From IMG/VR virus record IMGVR_UViG_3300000553_000080, positions 1 to 44,447 of that record: DNA of 44,447 nucleotides. The stretch is one strand, 5' to 3'. This stretch comes from a virus. How positions within the stretch are numbered: position 1 is the first letter of the stretch; each line of letters opens with the position of its first letter. The notes below the pieces were generated by a model that was not told where the DNA came from, did not search any database, and saw only the letters and a list, made by a program, of their open reading frames with translations. This document shows positions 22,309 through 30,283 of this stretch, in pieces. Made by a program: the position numbers and the translations under genes.

Positions 22309-23244
22309 ATGAATCTACCCGCGACCATCACCGCCGGAGTATATCTAAACATCGAAGACGCCGACTACCGGAAGGCTCCCGGCGTGAGCAATTCGATGCT
22401 GAAAGTTTTACGTTCCCGCTGGAGTCCTGAATATACCAAGCAACGGCTGGCGAAACCAAAACCGCCGTCTGACGCAATGGCATTCGGCAAAGCATTGCAT
22501 GGCTCGTTGCTCACCCCGGAGGTGAAGCCGACGTTTGTGGTACTGCCTGCCGATGCCCCGAAATATCCCACCAAAGCACAGATCAACGCGAAGGTGCCAT
22601 CGCCGGAAACCGTGGCGGCAATTAAATGGTGGAAGGATTTCGAGACGGCAAACGCGGGTTTAGACGTGCTGCAACCACATGGCAATTACGGGGGCCGGCG
22701 GCTCGAATGCACGCTCAATAAATTCCGGTCGCATCGGATGGCGATGGCGGCAATCGGCGAAGGCCATGCGGAGGTTAGCGTTTTTGCGCCCTTCAATCTC
22801 GGCGGCTCGGTGATGCGGAAGATGCGGGCAGATTGGGTTTGCGCCGGCCCGACGATTGTTGACTTGAAAACGTCAATGGATTGTTCGCCGAAGTGCGCGG
22901 GTAAGCGGGATGAGTTCTCAGCCCAACTCTACGATTTAGATTATGACATGCAGGCGGCGTACTATCTGGACACCTACAACGCCGCGAAACCAGACGACCG
23001 GAAAGACAACTTTGTTTTCGTGGCAATGGATTGGGACGAAGATACGGAGTTTGTCGGAATCCGCGTCGGCAACAGCGACGAGGCGTTGCTCAAATCCGGG
23101 CGCGAGAAATACGTCGAAGCCTTGACGAAGTGGATTGAGTGCGACCGGGATGGCAAATGGGGCGAAGGCTATGACCCAGAAGTGACCTCGCTTTCCATCC
23201 CTGAGTTTGCCGCCAAGAAATTTCGCAGCATTCAACTGGTATGA
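22309..23244 (+). CDS. RecE-type exonuclease (PD-(D/E)XK)
   Basis: 311 residues. Visible elements: an N-terminal SNSMLKVL, GKALHGSLLTPE (the conserved G-x3-H-x2-L), MRADWV, then IVDLKTSMDCSP carrying the D-x-K core, and YDMQAAYYLDTYN, the Q-x3-Y helix of RecE/YqaJ/Cas4-like nucleases. It digests duplex DNA 5' to 3' to make 3' tails for an annealing partner. It fits the neighbouring 20920-21957 gene as a two-component recombination system. It overlaps the next gene by ATGA. Confidence 0.85.
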   Translation: MNLPATITAGVYLNIEDADYRKAPGVSNSMLKVLRSRWSPEYTKQRLAKPKPPSDAMAFGKALHGSLLTPEVKPTFVVLPADAPKYPTKAQINAKVPSPETVAAIKWWKDFETANAGLDVLQPHGNYGGRRLECTLNKFRSHRMAMAAIGEGHAEVSVFAPFNLGGSVMRKMRADWVCAGPTIVDLKTSMDCSPKCAGKRDEFSAQLYDLDYDMQAAYYLDTYNAAKPDDRKDNFVFVAMDWDEDTEFVGIRVGNSDEALLKSGREKYVEALTKWIECDRDGKWGEGYDPEVTSLSIPEFAAKKFRSIQLV

Positions 23245-23528
23245 AAAGTATCTTTACCCGGTTCGCGAAGAAGAAACCGCAATCGGCGGCGGTGGCGACA
23301 GATGAGCCGACGCCGGCAATGGAAGGCGAGAAGAAACCGAAGACCCGCAAGCCGCCAGTGCGCGGAGTGTTTGGCCGAGTCCGCGTCAAAATGGATAATC
23401 GGGATTGGGTTTTTGAACAGCGCAAAGACGGAATTTATTTCAAGGTCCTGCACGGTCGCCGATGGAACCGCATCGAGTTTTCCGTGATCTACGATTTACA
23501 CATTCAACAATTTCCTTTGCCGATATGA
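23241..23528 (+). CDS. Small basic protein, unknown
   Basis: 95 residues. The N-terminal half is Lys/Pro-rich and disordered-looking. The C-terminal half (RDWVFEQRKDGIYFKVLHGR, then RWNRIEFSVIYDL) is a compact beta domain. It is coupled on both sides by ATGA overlaps, between two nuclease-associated genes. The basic character suggests nucleic-acid binding. Family not recognised. Confidence 0.6.
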   Translation: MKSIFTRFAKKKPQSAAVATDEPTPAMEGEKKPKTRKPPVRGVFGRVRVKMDNRDWVFEQRKDGIYFKVLHGRRWNRIEFSVIYDLHIQQFPLPI

Positions 23529-23845
23529 GCGAACAACGAACGTACACCAACAGCGGGAAGCTATATCGGAACCGGAATAAAAACCAACCGAAGCACCCGG
23601 ACTACACCAGTTTTCCCAGCGCCGCCCACATCACTTGTCCGCATTGCCAGAAGATGACGCCTTGGAAGATGGTGGCATGGATTAAGAATGGCCGGATTCC
23701 GGGAACTAAGTTTATGTCCATCGCTTTCCAGATTGATACGCCGAAAGCCCCGGCGGGAATGGCTCCAGCGCCGGATGCTCCAGCGCCGGCAGAGAATCCA
23801 ACTGGCGAGTCCACCACCACGGCAGGCCCGGAGGTCCTATTTTGA
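23525..23845 (+). CDS. Phage protein with HPDY and CxxC motifs, unknown
   Basis: 106 residues from ATG 23525. GKLYRNRNKNQPKHPDYTSF is a motif common in short phage proteins of DNA-metabolism regions (GxLFxNxxKxxxxHPDYxG). CPHCQKM adds a possible metal site, and the tail is Ala/Pro-rich. Function unknown. Confidence 0.6.
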   Translation: MSEQRTYTNSGKLYRNRNKNQPKHPDYTSFPSAAHITCPHCQKMTPWKMVAWIKNGRIPGTKFMSIAFQIDTPKAPAGMAPAPDAPAPAENPTGESTTTAGPEVLF

Positions 23846-23846
23846 T

Positions 23847-24314
23847 ATGTCACAGTTTGACTCCAATTGGTTGCGGTCTTACGAGTCGCGCAATGCCCCG
23901 GCAATCCGCCGGGAAGGCCACGCCACGCCACCGGACGGTGTTTCACGAGAGATTGCCGGGCTGCATGGTCCCATCATCGAAGAATGCAAGCGGCGGGGCT
24001 GGAAATATATTCATAGCGACCCGTCCCGGCCTACGACTTGCGGCGAAGGAGTTTGTGACTTTGTGATCTACGCCCATTCAGTGCGCTGGATGTGCCCGAA
24101 ATGCTTTTATGTTTCCAAGGCTCCGGGGGGATGCTTGCCGGATTGTGAGACGCTCTTACCCGTCCCTAGAATGTTCCACATAGAATGTAAGACGGTTAAG
24201 GGCAAACTTACCATTGACCAACTGGCTTTCATTCATTGGATAACCAAGCTGGGCCACACGGCACACGTCATCACCGGGATGAGTGAATTCTTTGCCATCA
24301 TTGATGAAAAATGA
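23847..24314 (+). CDS. VRR-NUC-type nuclease with zinc insertion
   Basis: 155 residues from ATG 23847. EECKRRGWKYIHSDPSRP, CDFVIYA, FHIECKTVKGKLTIDQLAF and ITKLGHTAHVITG give the PD-(D/E)XK layout of VRR-NUC enzymes: catalytic Asp in CDF, E-x-K in IECK, and the Q-x-x helix. A Cys-rich insert (CPKC...GGCLPDC) between the catalytic Asp and E-x-K elements probably binds zinc. Stand-alone phage members act on branched or flap DNA (known for the family). Confidence 0.72.
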   Translation: MSQFDSNWLRSYESRNAPAIRREGHATPPDGVSREIAGLHGPIIEECKRRGWKYIHSDPSRPTTCGEGVCDFVIYAHSVRWMCPKCFYVSKAPGGCLPDCETLLPVPRMFHIECKTVKGKLTIDQLAFIHWITKLGHTAHVITGMSEFFAIIDEK

Positions 24315-24351
24315 GCGTCGCAAAATCGTATCGCCAATGCCGCCATAACCT

Positions 24352-24729
24352 ATGAACGCACCGACTGCAACTGAGACGCCCAATGGCGGTTGGCTTCGGC
24401 GATGGGTTAGACCACGACCGGGGGACACATGGGAAATCAGAAGGCCGAACCGTCCGAAAATAGTTAAGCGCATCGGCAAAATAAGCCGCATCTGGATTCG
24501 GTCAAAAGATGGTCGCGGCGAATTTGGGAGCGTGCGCCGAATCTACATCCAATGGTATCGGCTACCAAAAGGCCGATACAGCGGAATAACTCTGAAAGGG
24601 CTGCTCAAATACGGGCGGCTCATACAATCAAACGCTGACCGCATGGCACAAGACGAGGCTCAAAGAAAGCGCGTAGATGCCAAGTGGTCTAACGGTAAGT
24701 CCAGCGAAGATGCTGGTCAAAAGGAATAA
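24352..24729 (+). CDS. Small basic protein, unknown
   Basis: 125 residues. Very Arg/Lys-rich N-terminal half (WLRRWVRPRPGDTWEIRRPN), then GKISRIWIRSKDGRGEF and a YSGITLKGLLKYGRLI segment. It is probably nucleic-acid binding. A 14-codon reading frame (24311-24355) bridges the previous gene and this one by ATGA overlaps on both sides, too small to call. Confidence 0.55.
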   Translation: MNAPTATETPNGGWLRRWVRPRPGDTWEIRRPNRPKIVKRIGKISRIWIRSKDGRGEFGSVRRIYIQWYRLPKGRYSGITLKGLLKYGRLIQSNADRMAQDEAQRKRVDAKWSNGKSSEDAGQKE

Positions 24730-24730
24730 A

Positions 24731-25090
24731 ATGGATGCCGACATAGACCTATCAAAACCGGATAAAGTGCCAGAGTGGGCGAGACGCGAAGCATCTTTCG
24801 CTGCGACGCATGATGTCGGCTGGACTGAACTCGCTGTCCTGACCGCCAAAGAATACGCCGAAAGCCTGCGCGTCCCGCAATACGACCGAGAGCTACGGCT
24901 GGCCGGTGAGGAAATCGCCAAGTGGAAAGAAATCGCCCGCCGCCTGTATCTGGCACGCGGTTGCAAGAAAAACGAACACCTGCGAATCCAAGCCGAGGCG
25001 GCATACCTAAGCGCCAAGGCAGCTAACGAAAAGCTCTGCCGCAGCCGTGGGGACGCGGATGGAGCGCAAACAAAGGAAACCAATGACTGA
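24731..25090 (+). CDS. Helical protein, unknown
   Basis: 119 residues from ATG 24731, 1 nt after the previous stop. It is largely helical and charged (REASFAATHDVGWTELAVLT; EEIAKWKEIARRLYLARGCK). No family motif. It overlaps the start of the peptidase-like gene by 8 nt. Its GC-rich codons resemble the next gene more than the upstream recombination genes, so the pair may have arrived together. Confidence 0.55.
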   Translation: MDADIDLSKPDKVPEWARREASFAATHDVGWTELAVLTAKEYAESLRVPQYDRELRLAGEEIAKWKEIARRLYLARGCKKNEHLRIQAEAAYLSAKAANEKLCRSRGDADGAQTKETND

Positions 25091-25649
25091 AACTCTCGAA
25101 CGTAAAGCGCCAACGGCTGTTGGCAGCAGCGACCTTGTTCGGCTTCCCGTCCGATTCTCGCTGGAAGATGCGAACAAAGCTGGCGAATCATGGCGCTTCA
25201 ACTGTGGCCCTGGCGCGCTGTGTGCCGTGCTGAATCTGACGCCCGATGAACTCCGGCCAATGATGGGCGACTTCGAGCAAAAGGGATACACAAACCCGAC
25301 GCTCATGCTCGACGTGCTGAAACGCTCCGGCGCGCAATACCGCCAGACGTATCGCAGCGACGAACCCAAAGGCTTCCCGATGCTGAAACATGGACTCGTG
25401 CGCGTGCAATGGGGCGGGCCGTGGACGAAACCCGGCGTGCCGTTTGCCGCCCGCTACCGCCAGACGCATTGGGTGGCTATGCGTGACGCCAGCCGCGAAG
25501 TGTTCGACATAAACGCGATGTGCGCGGGCGGCTGGCTGCCGTTCCGCGAATGGCATCACCAACTCGTGCCGTGGCTTTGCAAAGAAGTCGTGCCGAAGTG
25601 GGATGGAAACTGGTGGCCGACTCACGCGCTCGAAGTGACGCCGAACTAA
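25083..25649 (+). CDS. Papain-like cysteine peptidase-fold protein
   Basis: 188 residues from ATG 25083. A Cys-His-Asp set is visible: Cys41 in FNCGPGALCAVL, His129 in YRQTHWVAM and Asp142/Asn144 in FDINAM. The order and spacing fit papain-like/C39-type proteases or transglutaminase-like folds. There is no signal peptide, so it acts inside the cell. It sits among DNA-metabolism genes and has no obvious substrate. It may disarm a host protein; this is speculation. Confidence 0.55.
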   Translation: MTETLERKAPTAVGSSDLVRLPVRFSLEDANKAGESWRFNCGPGALCAVLNLTPDELRPMMGDFEQKGYTNPTLMLDVLKRSGAQYRQTYRSDEPKGFPMLKHGLVRVQWGGPWTKPGVPFAARYRQTHWVAMRDASREVFDINAMCAGGWLPFREWHHQLVPWLCKEVVPKWDGNWWPTHALEVTPN

Positions 25650-25653
25650 ATTT

Positions 25654-25833
25654 ATGCCACAGGAACCAATCTATTTCTGGGAGATCGAATTTATACCGGA
25701 AGATCGGGCGATTGAATCTTTGCCCAACCATGAATTCACCGGCACGCGGGCCGAAGTCGAGGCGGAAGCAAAGCGTGTTCATCCCGACTACCAGTGCGAA
25801 AAGATTGTCCTACATCGTCGCGGGCAGAAATAA
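25654..25833 (+). CDS. Small acidic protein, unknown
   Basis: 59 residues: MPQEPIYFWEIEFIPEDRAI and then a helix rich in Glu and Arg. It fills the gap between the peptidase-like and winged-helix genes, with start 4 nt after the previous stop. The composition (FTGTRAEVEAEAKRVHPDY) resembles small phage proteins of unknown role. Confidence 0.5.
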   Translation: MPQEPIYFWEIEFIPEDRAIESLPNHEFTGTRAEVEAEAKRVHPDYQCEKIVLHRRGQK

Positions 25834-25838
25834 AACTT

Positions 25839-26135
25839 ATGACACTTAAACCTCTTTCACCCCAAGCTCTGCGCATCTTAGATGCCCTAATGGCCGCAGA
25901 TGGCCCCATTGACATGCCGACGTTATCCCGACTTGGCAGCGGCAAATCCACCGGCTTTTGCGGCTCGTTCACCCGGCGCGTGTCGGACCTCCGGGAAGCG
26001 CTCGCCGCCAGCGGTAAAACCGTGATAAGGACGGAGGAGTTTAGGGACGGTTTTCGCCATACGTTCTACCAGATAGCTCCTATTGGCTTAGGCAAATTGA
26101 TCGAAACCAGCCAGCAACATTTCGGAAGGAACTGA
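25839..26135 (+). CDS. Winged-helix-like DNA-binding protein
   Basis: 98 residues. SPQALRILDALMAADGPIDM, then a recognition-helix-like stretch (SFTRRVSDLREALAASGKTV) and a beta wing (EEFRDGFRHTFYQIA), is a clear winged-helix layout. It precedes the replication initiator, so it may aid initiation or regulate the operon. Confidence 0.55.
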   Translation: MTLKPLSPQALRILDALMAADGPIDMPTLSRLGSGKSTGFCGSFTRRVSDLREALAASGKTVIRTEEFRDGFRHTFYQIAPIGLGKLIETSQQHFGRN

Positions 26136-26136
26136 C

Positions 26137-26790
26137 ATGATTTACCGCATAAAAGATTGGGCTGAGCAGTACGAAAATAACCGTTCGCGGGAGTTGAAGA
26201 AACTGGACTGGTTCGCGATGCCAAATAAACAGGATGGGGATGGCTATACCTACCTCGTCGAGCTGGAAAATGGGGCGGCAATCTTTGGGGCATGGTGTGC
26301 CTGCGCTCAGATCGCATCACGGTGCGACCCGCGCGGCACCCTCCTGCGGGATAACAAAAAACCGCATGACGCGCAGTCCCTTGCGAGAATGTCGCGCCTG
26401 CCTGCGGGAATTATTCAGGCGATGCTGGAGGCCTGTTTGAGCGAAGAAGTCAATTGGCTGGAAACCATTGATAACATTGAGGTTATTGATTTACCGGCAC
26501 CGGCTGGCGAGATTCCCGCACCGTCCCGCGAGATTCCCGCAGGAGGGTGCCTAGAAGGGAAGGGAAGGGAAGGGAAAGAAGGGGAGGGAAAGAAGGGAAG
26601 CGAAGTCCCCCCGGTTTTGAAATTAAGTGAGCGGATTAGTCTGGAACGCGAGTTGAAAGCCATCGGCAAGGAATTGGCCGGCCTTGGTGAACTGACGGAC
26701 CATGACCGGTCTGACGCCAGCTACAAACGGATTGTCGAATTGACGCTCAGGCAATCCATGTTGCGCAAGATGCTGGGGGTAGTCGCGTGA
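26137..26790 (+). CDS. Replication initiator / replisome organiser-like protein
   Basis: 217 residues. The N-terminus (IKDWAEQYENNRSRELKKLD, WFAMPNKQDGDGYTYL) and the helical domain (ARMSRLPAGIIQAMLEACLS) are typical of phage initiators encoded just before DnaB-type helicases. A low-complexity Gly/Lys/Glu linker comes from a purine tract in the DNA. The C-terminal helix pair may contact the helicase. Stop and helicase start overlap (GTGA). The gene probably contains the replication origin, as lambda O does. Confidence 0.65.
   Translation: MIYRIKDWAEQYENNRSRELKKLDWFAMPNKQDGDGYTYLVELENGAAIFGAWCACAQIASRCDPRGTLLRDNKKPHDAQSLARMSRLPAGIIQAMLEACLSEEVNWLETIDNIEVIDLPAPAGEIPAPSREIPAGGCLEGKGREGKEGEGKKGSEVPPVLKLSERISLERELKAIGKELAGLGELTDHDRSDASYKRIVELTLRQSMLRKMLGVVA
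26507..26600 (+). other. Candidate replication origin (iterons plus purine/G4 tract)
   Basis: Two exact copies of GCGAGATTCCCGCA (26507-26520, 26528-26541) are 21 bp apart, two helical turns. A 48-nt pure purine run follows (26553-26600), containing four GGG blocks separated by AA (26557-26574), a G-quadruplex pattern. Lambda's origin also lies inside its initiator gene beside iterons. The usual AT-rich unwinding element is not evident. Confidence 0.4.
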
Positions 26791-28271
26791 TTGATTCCGT
26801 GTCAGAGTCGCTCGAAGAGATGGCCGATGCCAGCGCCAAGCTGGCCAAGACGCAACGCCAGCCCTGGAAAGCGCAGCTTGTCCCCCTCGACCGGCTCCCG
26901 CCGTTCTCAGAGGCGGCGGAGCAAGGGGTGCTCGGTTGCTGTTTGCTGGACCCCAACGAAAGTATTAACGAGTGCCTTACGAAACTTGGCACGGATGGCA
27001 AGTTGGCGTTCTACGATCTCAGGCATCAGGCGATTTACCATTGTCTGGCCACCTTGCGGAACGAGAATTCGCAGATTGATTTAATCATCGTGCAGCAATG
27101 GTTTCAGGATAAAAATCAGTTGGAGCAAATCGGCGGCATTGCCTATCTCAGCCAATTGCAGGACGCCGTACCCAGCGCGGCCAACCTGAGCTACTATCTG
27201 GACATCGTTCGGGAGAAATTCACCTTGCGGCGGTTGCTGGCAACCTGCACGGGCATAGTCGGACAAATCTATGAATACAAAGGCGAAGTCGAGTCGCTGC
27301 TAGACGAGGTAGAAAAAGAATTCCTAGCCATCGGCTCCAGCAAGAATGACGTGTTGATGCCGACCGCCAAAGAATTCATTTACGAGGCGATTAACAACAT
27401 CGAAAAGGCGTGGAATAACAACGGCCAGCCTTCCGGCCTATCCACTGGCATTGCCGATTTAGACAAGCAGACGGATGGATTGCATCCCGGTGAAATGATT
27501 GTCATTGCCGCCCGGCCATCTATCGGCAAGACCTCGTTGGCCATGAACATCGCGGAGCATGTGGCGCTGACATTAAAGTTGCCTGTGGGGGTGTTTTCTT
27601 TGGAAATGACCGGAGCCAGTTTAATGGAGCGGATGCTTGGCAGTGTGGCCAAGGTGAATATCCGAAAACTCAAGCAGGGTTTCTGCATGGAGTCGGACAC
27701 GCCCAAAATCACGCTCGCCGCCGGCAAAATCGGGGATGCAAATATCCAGATTGATGACACGTCCGGGCTGTCAATCATACAACTACGAGCGCGAGCGCGG
27801 CGAATGCACCAACAGCACGGCATCAAGCTTTTCGTCATTGATTATCTCCAGTTAATTCACGCCACAGTGAATAGCAGTGACAACCGGGAACGTGAAATAT
27901 CAGCGGTGTCGTCGGGCATCAAAGAACTGGCGAAGGAACTTAAAGTCCCGATCATCGTGCTGTCTCAATTCAACCGGGAACTGGAAAAGGAAAAGCGCAA
28001 ACCCCGGCTGTCCGATCTGCGCGAGTCTGGCTCCATTGAGCAAGATGCCGATGTGGTCGGCTTATTGTACGCGGCGAAGGCGGAGGAACCAAAGTCTCAG
28101 GCCGAATCAGATGCCGGCATGGCAGTCAATCTGCTAATCGCCAAACAGCGCAACGGGCCGCGTGACGTTTTGGTCCACCTGACATTTCTGAAAGAGTTCA
28201 CGCGCTTCGAGCAGGCCGCGCATTTTCACGAAGAAGATTTGCCCGCATTTAACCAACAACATAACGACTAA
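26787..28271 (+). CDS. dnaB: Replicative DNA helicase, DnaB family
   Basis: 494 residues from a GTG overlapping the previous stop. N-terminal DnaB domain (PPFSEAAEQGVLGCCLLDPN), then the RecA-like motor: Walker A in ARPSIGKTSLAM (about residues 240-250), Walker B in KLFVIDYLQLI, sensor SQFNRELEKE, RLSDLRESGSIEQDADVV and a C-terminal KQRNGPRD (arginine-finger region). It unwinds DNA at the fork as a hexamer. Loading would depend on the adjacent initiator. No primase gene is seen, so the host's is presumably used. Confidence 0.95.
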   Translation: MIDSVSESLEEMADASAKLAKTQRQPWKAQLVPLDRLPPFSEAAEQGVLGCCLLDPNESINECLTKLGTDGKLAFYDLRHQAIYHCLATLRNENSQIDLIIVQQWFQDKNQLEQIGGIAYLSQLQDAVPSAANLSYYLDIVREKFTLRRLLATCTGIVGQIYEYKGEVESLLDEVEKEFLAIGSSKNDVLMPTAKEFIYEAINNIEKAWNNNGQPSGLSTGIADLDKQTDGLHPGEMIVIAARPSIGKTSLAMNIAEHVALTLKLPVGVFSLEMTGASLMERMLGSVAKVNIRKLKQGFCMESDTPKITLAAGKIGDANIQIDDTSGLSIIQLRARARRMHQQHGIKLFVIDYLQLIHATVNSSDNREREISAVSSGIKELAKELKVPIIVLSQFNRELEKEKRKPRLSDLRESGSIEQDADVVGLLYAAKAEEPKSQAESDAGMAVNLLIAKQRNGPRDVLVHLTFLKEFTRFEQAAHFHEEDLPAFNQQHND

Positions 28272-28273
28272 TT

Positions 28274-28702
28274 ATGTCCAAACCAATCAAAGACGGTTTC
28301 AACGATTCCTACGTCGGCAAGCACGTCGCGCCGGAAGTACCCACGACGACGCCAGACGAGGAACTACACAAGAACGAGAGATTATTTCCGCGCGAGAGAG
28401 ACGAAGCCATCGCCATGCAGACTGCCCTGCTCTGCGAGATATTTTCTTTCATTCTCGCGACCAAGGTAAAGACGAGCGACAAGCGTTATCTGAAATCCAT
28501 CGCGCTCCGCTCAATTGCCGTGGCATGGGTATGCAATCCAAAGAACTTCACGGCTGACTTCACGTCATCCGACTCAAAAAGCCTCCGCAGCATCGCGGCG
28601 GACATTGGGGTCGAAGCAACTTCACTGTCCAATCTGACGGCTGAGTTTAGCCGGATTGCCAATACTAAGAACCACTGGCAGAGCCATGATTGGCGTAATT
28701 AG
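28274..28702 (+). CDS. Unknown protein after helicase
   Basis: 142 residues. Charged N-terminus, then helical segments (AIAMQTALLCEIFSFILATK, LKSIALRSIAVAWVCNPKNF) and a C-terminal stretch with an HTH-like feel (SLRSIAADIGVEATSLSNLT). It may bind DNA. Start is 2 nt after the helicase stop. Confidence 0.55.
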   Translation: MSKPIKDGFNDSYVGKHVAPEVPTTTPDEELHKNERLFPRERDEAIAMQTALLCEIFSFILATKVKTSDKRYLKSIALRSIAVAWVCNPKNFTADFTSSDSKSLRSIAADIGVEATSLSNLTAEFSRIANTKNHWQSHDWRN

Positions 28703-28750
28703 ATAAGATAAATAATAACTATACTTAGAAATCATTAGTCAAGCATAAAC

Positions 28751-28867
28751 ATGAAACACTCCATCTATTCACTTGCCGGTTTCTATGTACTAAACATTGT
28801 GTGGCTGGCCATCGGCGTCGTCACATTGTTTCTCCTGATTCCGATTCTGATTTGCAAAAAACTATGA
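28751..28867 (+). CDS. 38-residue single-span membrane peptide
   Basis: MKHSIYSLAGFYVLNIVWLA and then a continuous hydrophobic run ending in ICKKL. Its stop overlaps the next gene's start (ATGA). The leader is AT-rich (AAGCATAAACATG). Bases 28703-28750 are AT-rich and may hold a promoter, but no clear boxes were found. Confidence 0.5.
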   Translation: MKHSIYSLAGFYVLNIVWLAIGVVTLFLLIPILICKKL

Positions 28868-29748
28868 AAACCAAAACCCTCACCCCTACGATCATTCCCG
28901 TGAAAGATGCCTTGTATCATCTGGAGCGTAATTACAAAGCGATTCCCACGGATGCAGCCCGCGCAAAGTATCTGGACACGTTGTCCAAAGATGACCGGGC
29001 CAGACTGGAAAAAACTTTGTTCAAACCCAAGCATCGCAACCTGAATGAAATCCATGAGTTGCAGCAATTAACTCGTGCCATTAAATCCGGGCATGAATGC
29101 ACACAGGGATTAGTCAAGTCGGCGCAAGAGCGGTCGTGTGAAGCATTGGCCGAAGCCATTATCTGCGGCGGCAAACTGGTTCGCGCCAAAGAACTGATTG
29201 GGTACGGCGGCTTTATGAATTGGTGCAAGTCGGCACTGAAAGAAATAAGCCACCGAACAATTAGCAATTACATGGCGCTGTACAATGCGTTCGGGAAAGA
29301 ATCGCAAGGGCTTGCCAATCTCCCTGCAACGAATCTCCACAAAGCGTATAAAATCTTGGGCATCGTAAAAGAGGATGATTTGAAACCGGATGCCGCCGTG
29401 GTTGCCGGCAAAGATGCAGTCGAAAATAAATCATCCAGCAACGCACAGACGCATGGGACATTGAAGTCACAATCGAATAACTCCGCGAGCGCGTCGTCGT
29501 CAAAGCCAATCCATAAAGGAGTGAATAAAACCACCATCCCACAACCCACACTGACAAAGGGAAAGACAGCGACACGAATTGCCAGCATTGAACCGGGGGT
29601 AGCGCTGAGCCGTGCGAAATTCTTGGCGAGCGAACTGACTAAGAATTTAATTACTGTATATCAATTTAAGCAGTCAAGCCTTAAAGAGATCGAAGACACC
29701 ATCATCACTCCATTGTTGGATGCTGTCGCCAAGCTCAAAAAACCCTGA
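28864..29748 (+). CDS. DUF3102-like DNA-binding protein
   Basis: 294 residues from ATG 28864. Residues about 75-145 (EALAEAIICGGKLVRAKELI, GYGGFMNWCKSALKEISHRT, then ISNYMAL) match the layout of DUF3102/KorB-like proteins, in which a helix-turn-helix follows an AxxxGxxLxxAK helix. A Ser/Asn-rich linker precedes a C-terminal helical domain. It may be a regulator or partition-like factor. Confidence 0.55.
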   Translation: MKTKTLTPTIIPVKDALYHLERNYKAIPTDAARAKYLDTLSKDDRARLEKTLFKPKHRNLNEIHELQQLTRAIKSGHECTQGLVKSAQERSCEALAEAIICGGKLVRAKELIGYGGFMNWCKSALKEISHRTISNYMALYNAFGKESQGLANLPATNLHKAYKILGIVKEDDLKPDAAVVAGKDAVENKSSSNAQTHGTLKSQSNNSASASSSKPIHKGVNKTTIPQPTLTKGKTATRIASIEPGVALSRAKFLASELTKNLITVYQFKQSSLKEIEDTIITPLLDAVAKLKKP

Positions 29749-29751
29749 TAA

Positions 29752-29868
29752 ATGGATTGTCCTGAATCCAAACACATCAAAGGAATCTCTTGGACGCCTA
29801 CGCAAATGCGGGTTTGGTGTCACCCCGTCAACCGTGTGATGTTGGGCATTTTCCAATGTCTCACTTGA
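29752..29868 (+). CDS. Possible 38-residue protein
   Basis: ATG 29752 to TGA 29868; MDCPESKHIKGISWTPTQMR and then a short hydrophobic end. It fills the gap after the DUF3102-like gene but has no Shine-Dalgarno or recognisable family. Confidence 0.3.
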   Translation: MDCPESKHIKGISWTPTQMRVWCHPVNRVMLGIFQCLT

Positions 29869-29908
29869 AACGAGGTACGCCCAAAGCAGACCGGAACCGA
29901 ATTGAAGC

Positions 29909-30202
29909 ATGAAAACTATCCCAGCAATTAAAGACCGCCAACGCGGCCCGATGACAGTCCCCAACCTTTTGGCGATGGGGACACACCATGACCTGCTGCT
30001 AAACTCACTCAGCCGCGTCACGACCGAAGTGGAAGGAACTCGCGTGGCAGTGTATTGGAGAGCGAGTGTGTTTATGATGCCAGCGGAAAAGTACAAACCA
30101 ACCTTGGTCTTCTCTGGAGTTGGTCAAACCCCGACTGAATCCGTTCTTAAAGCCGTGGAAAAAATCGCGCAGCACAAAATGGATAATGCCCCGAAGGGTT
30201 AG
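29909..30202 (+). CDS. Small protein, unknown
   Basis: 97 residues. Basic start (MKTIPAIKDRQRGPM), a beta stretch (EVEGTRVAVYWRASVFMM) and a C-terminal helix (TESVLKAVEKIAQHKMDN). It is the last gene of the rightward early region, just before the convergent terminator. Confidence 0.5.
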   Translation: MKTIPAIKDRQRGPMTVPNLLAMGTHHDLLLNSLSRVTTEVEGTRVAVYWRASVFMMPAEKYKPTLVFSGVGQTPTESVLKAVEKIAQHKMDNAPKG

Positions 30203-30220
30203 GCGTCCACCACGAAACAA

Positions 30221-30266
30221 AAAATCCCCGCCGCCAGCCGTGAGGCCAGCGACGGGGATTGCTTTT
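30221..30266. terminator. Bidirectional terminator between convergent operons
   Basis: AATCCCCG (30223-30230) and CGGGGATT (30253-30260) form a stem around a GC-rich loop. The plus strand continues TTGCTTTT; the minus strand continues with a T run (AATCCCCG preceded by AAAA). It separates the gene ending at 30202 from the minus-strand gene ending at 30284. Confidence 0.75.
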
Positions 30267-30283
30267 ACTTCCAGAGTTCTAAT

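Noticed and set aside
24311-24355. 14-codon frame joined by ATGA overlaps on both sides
   Set aside because: Too short to support; the overlaps can arise by chance.
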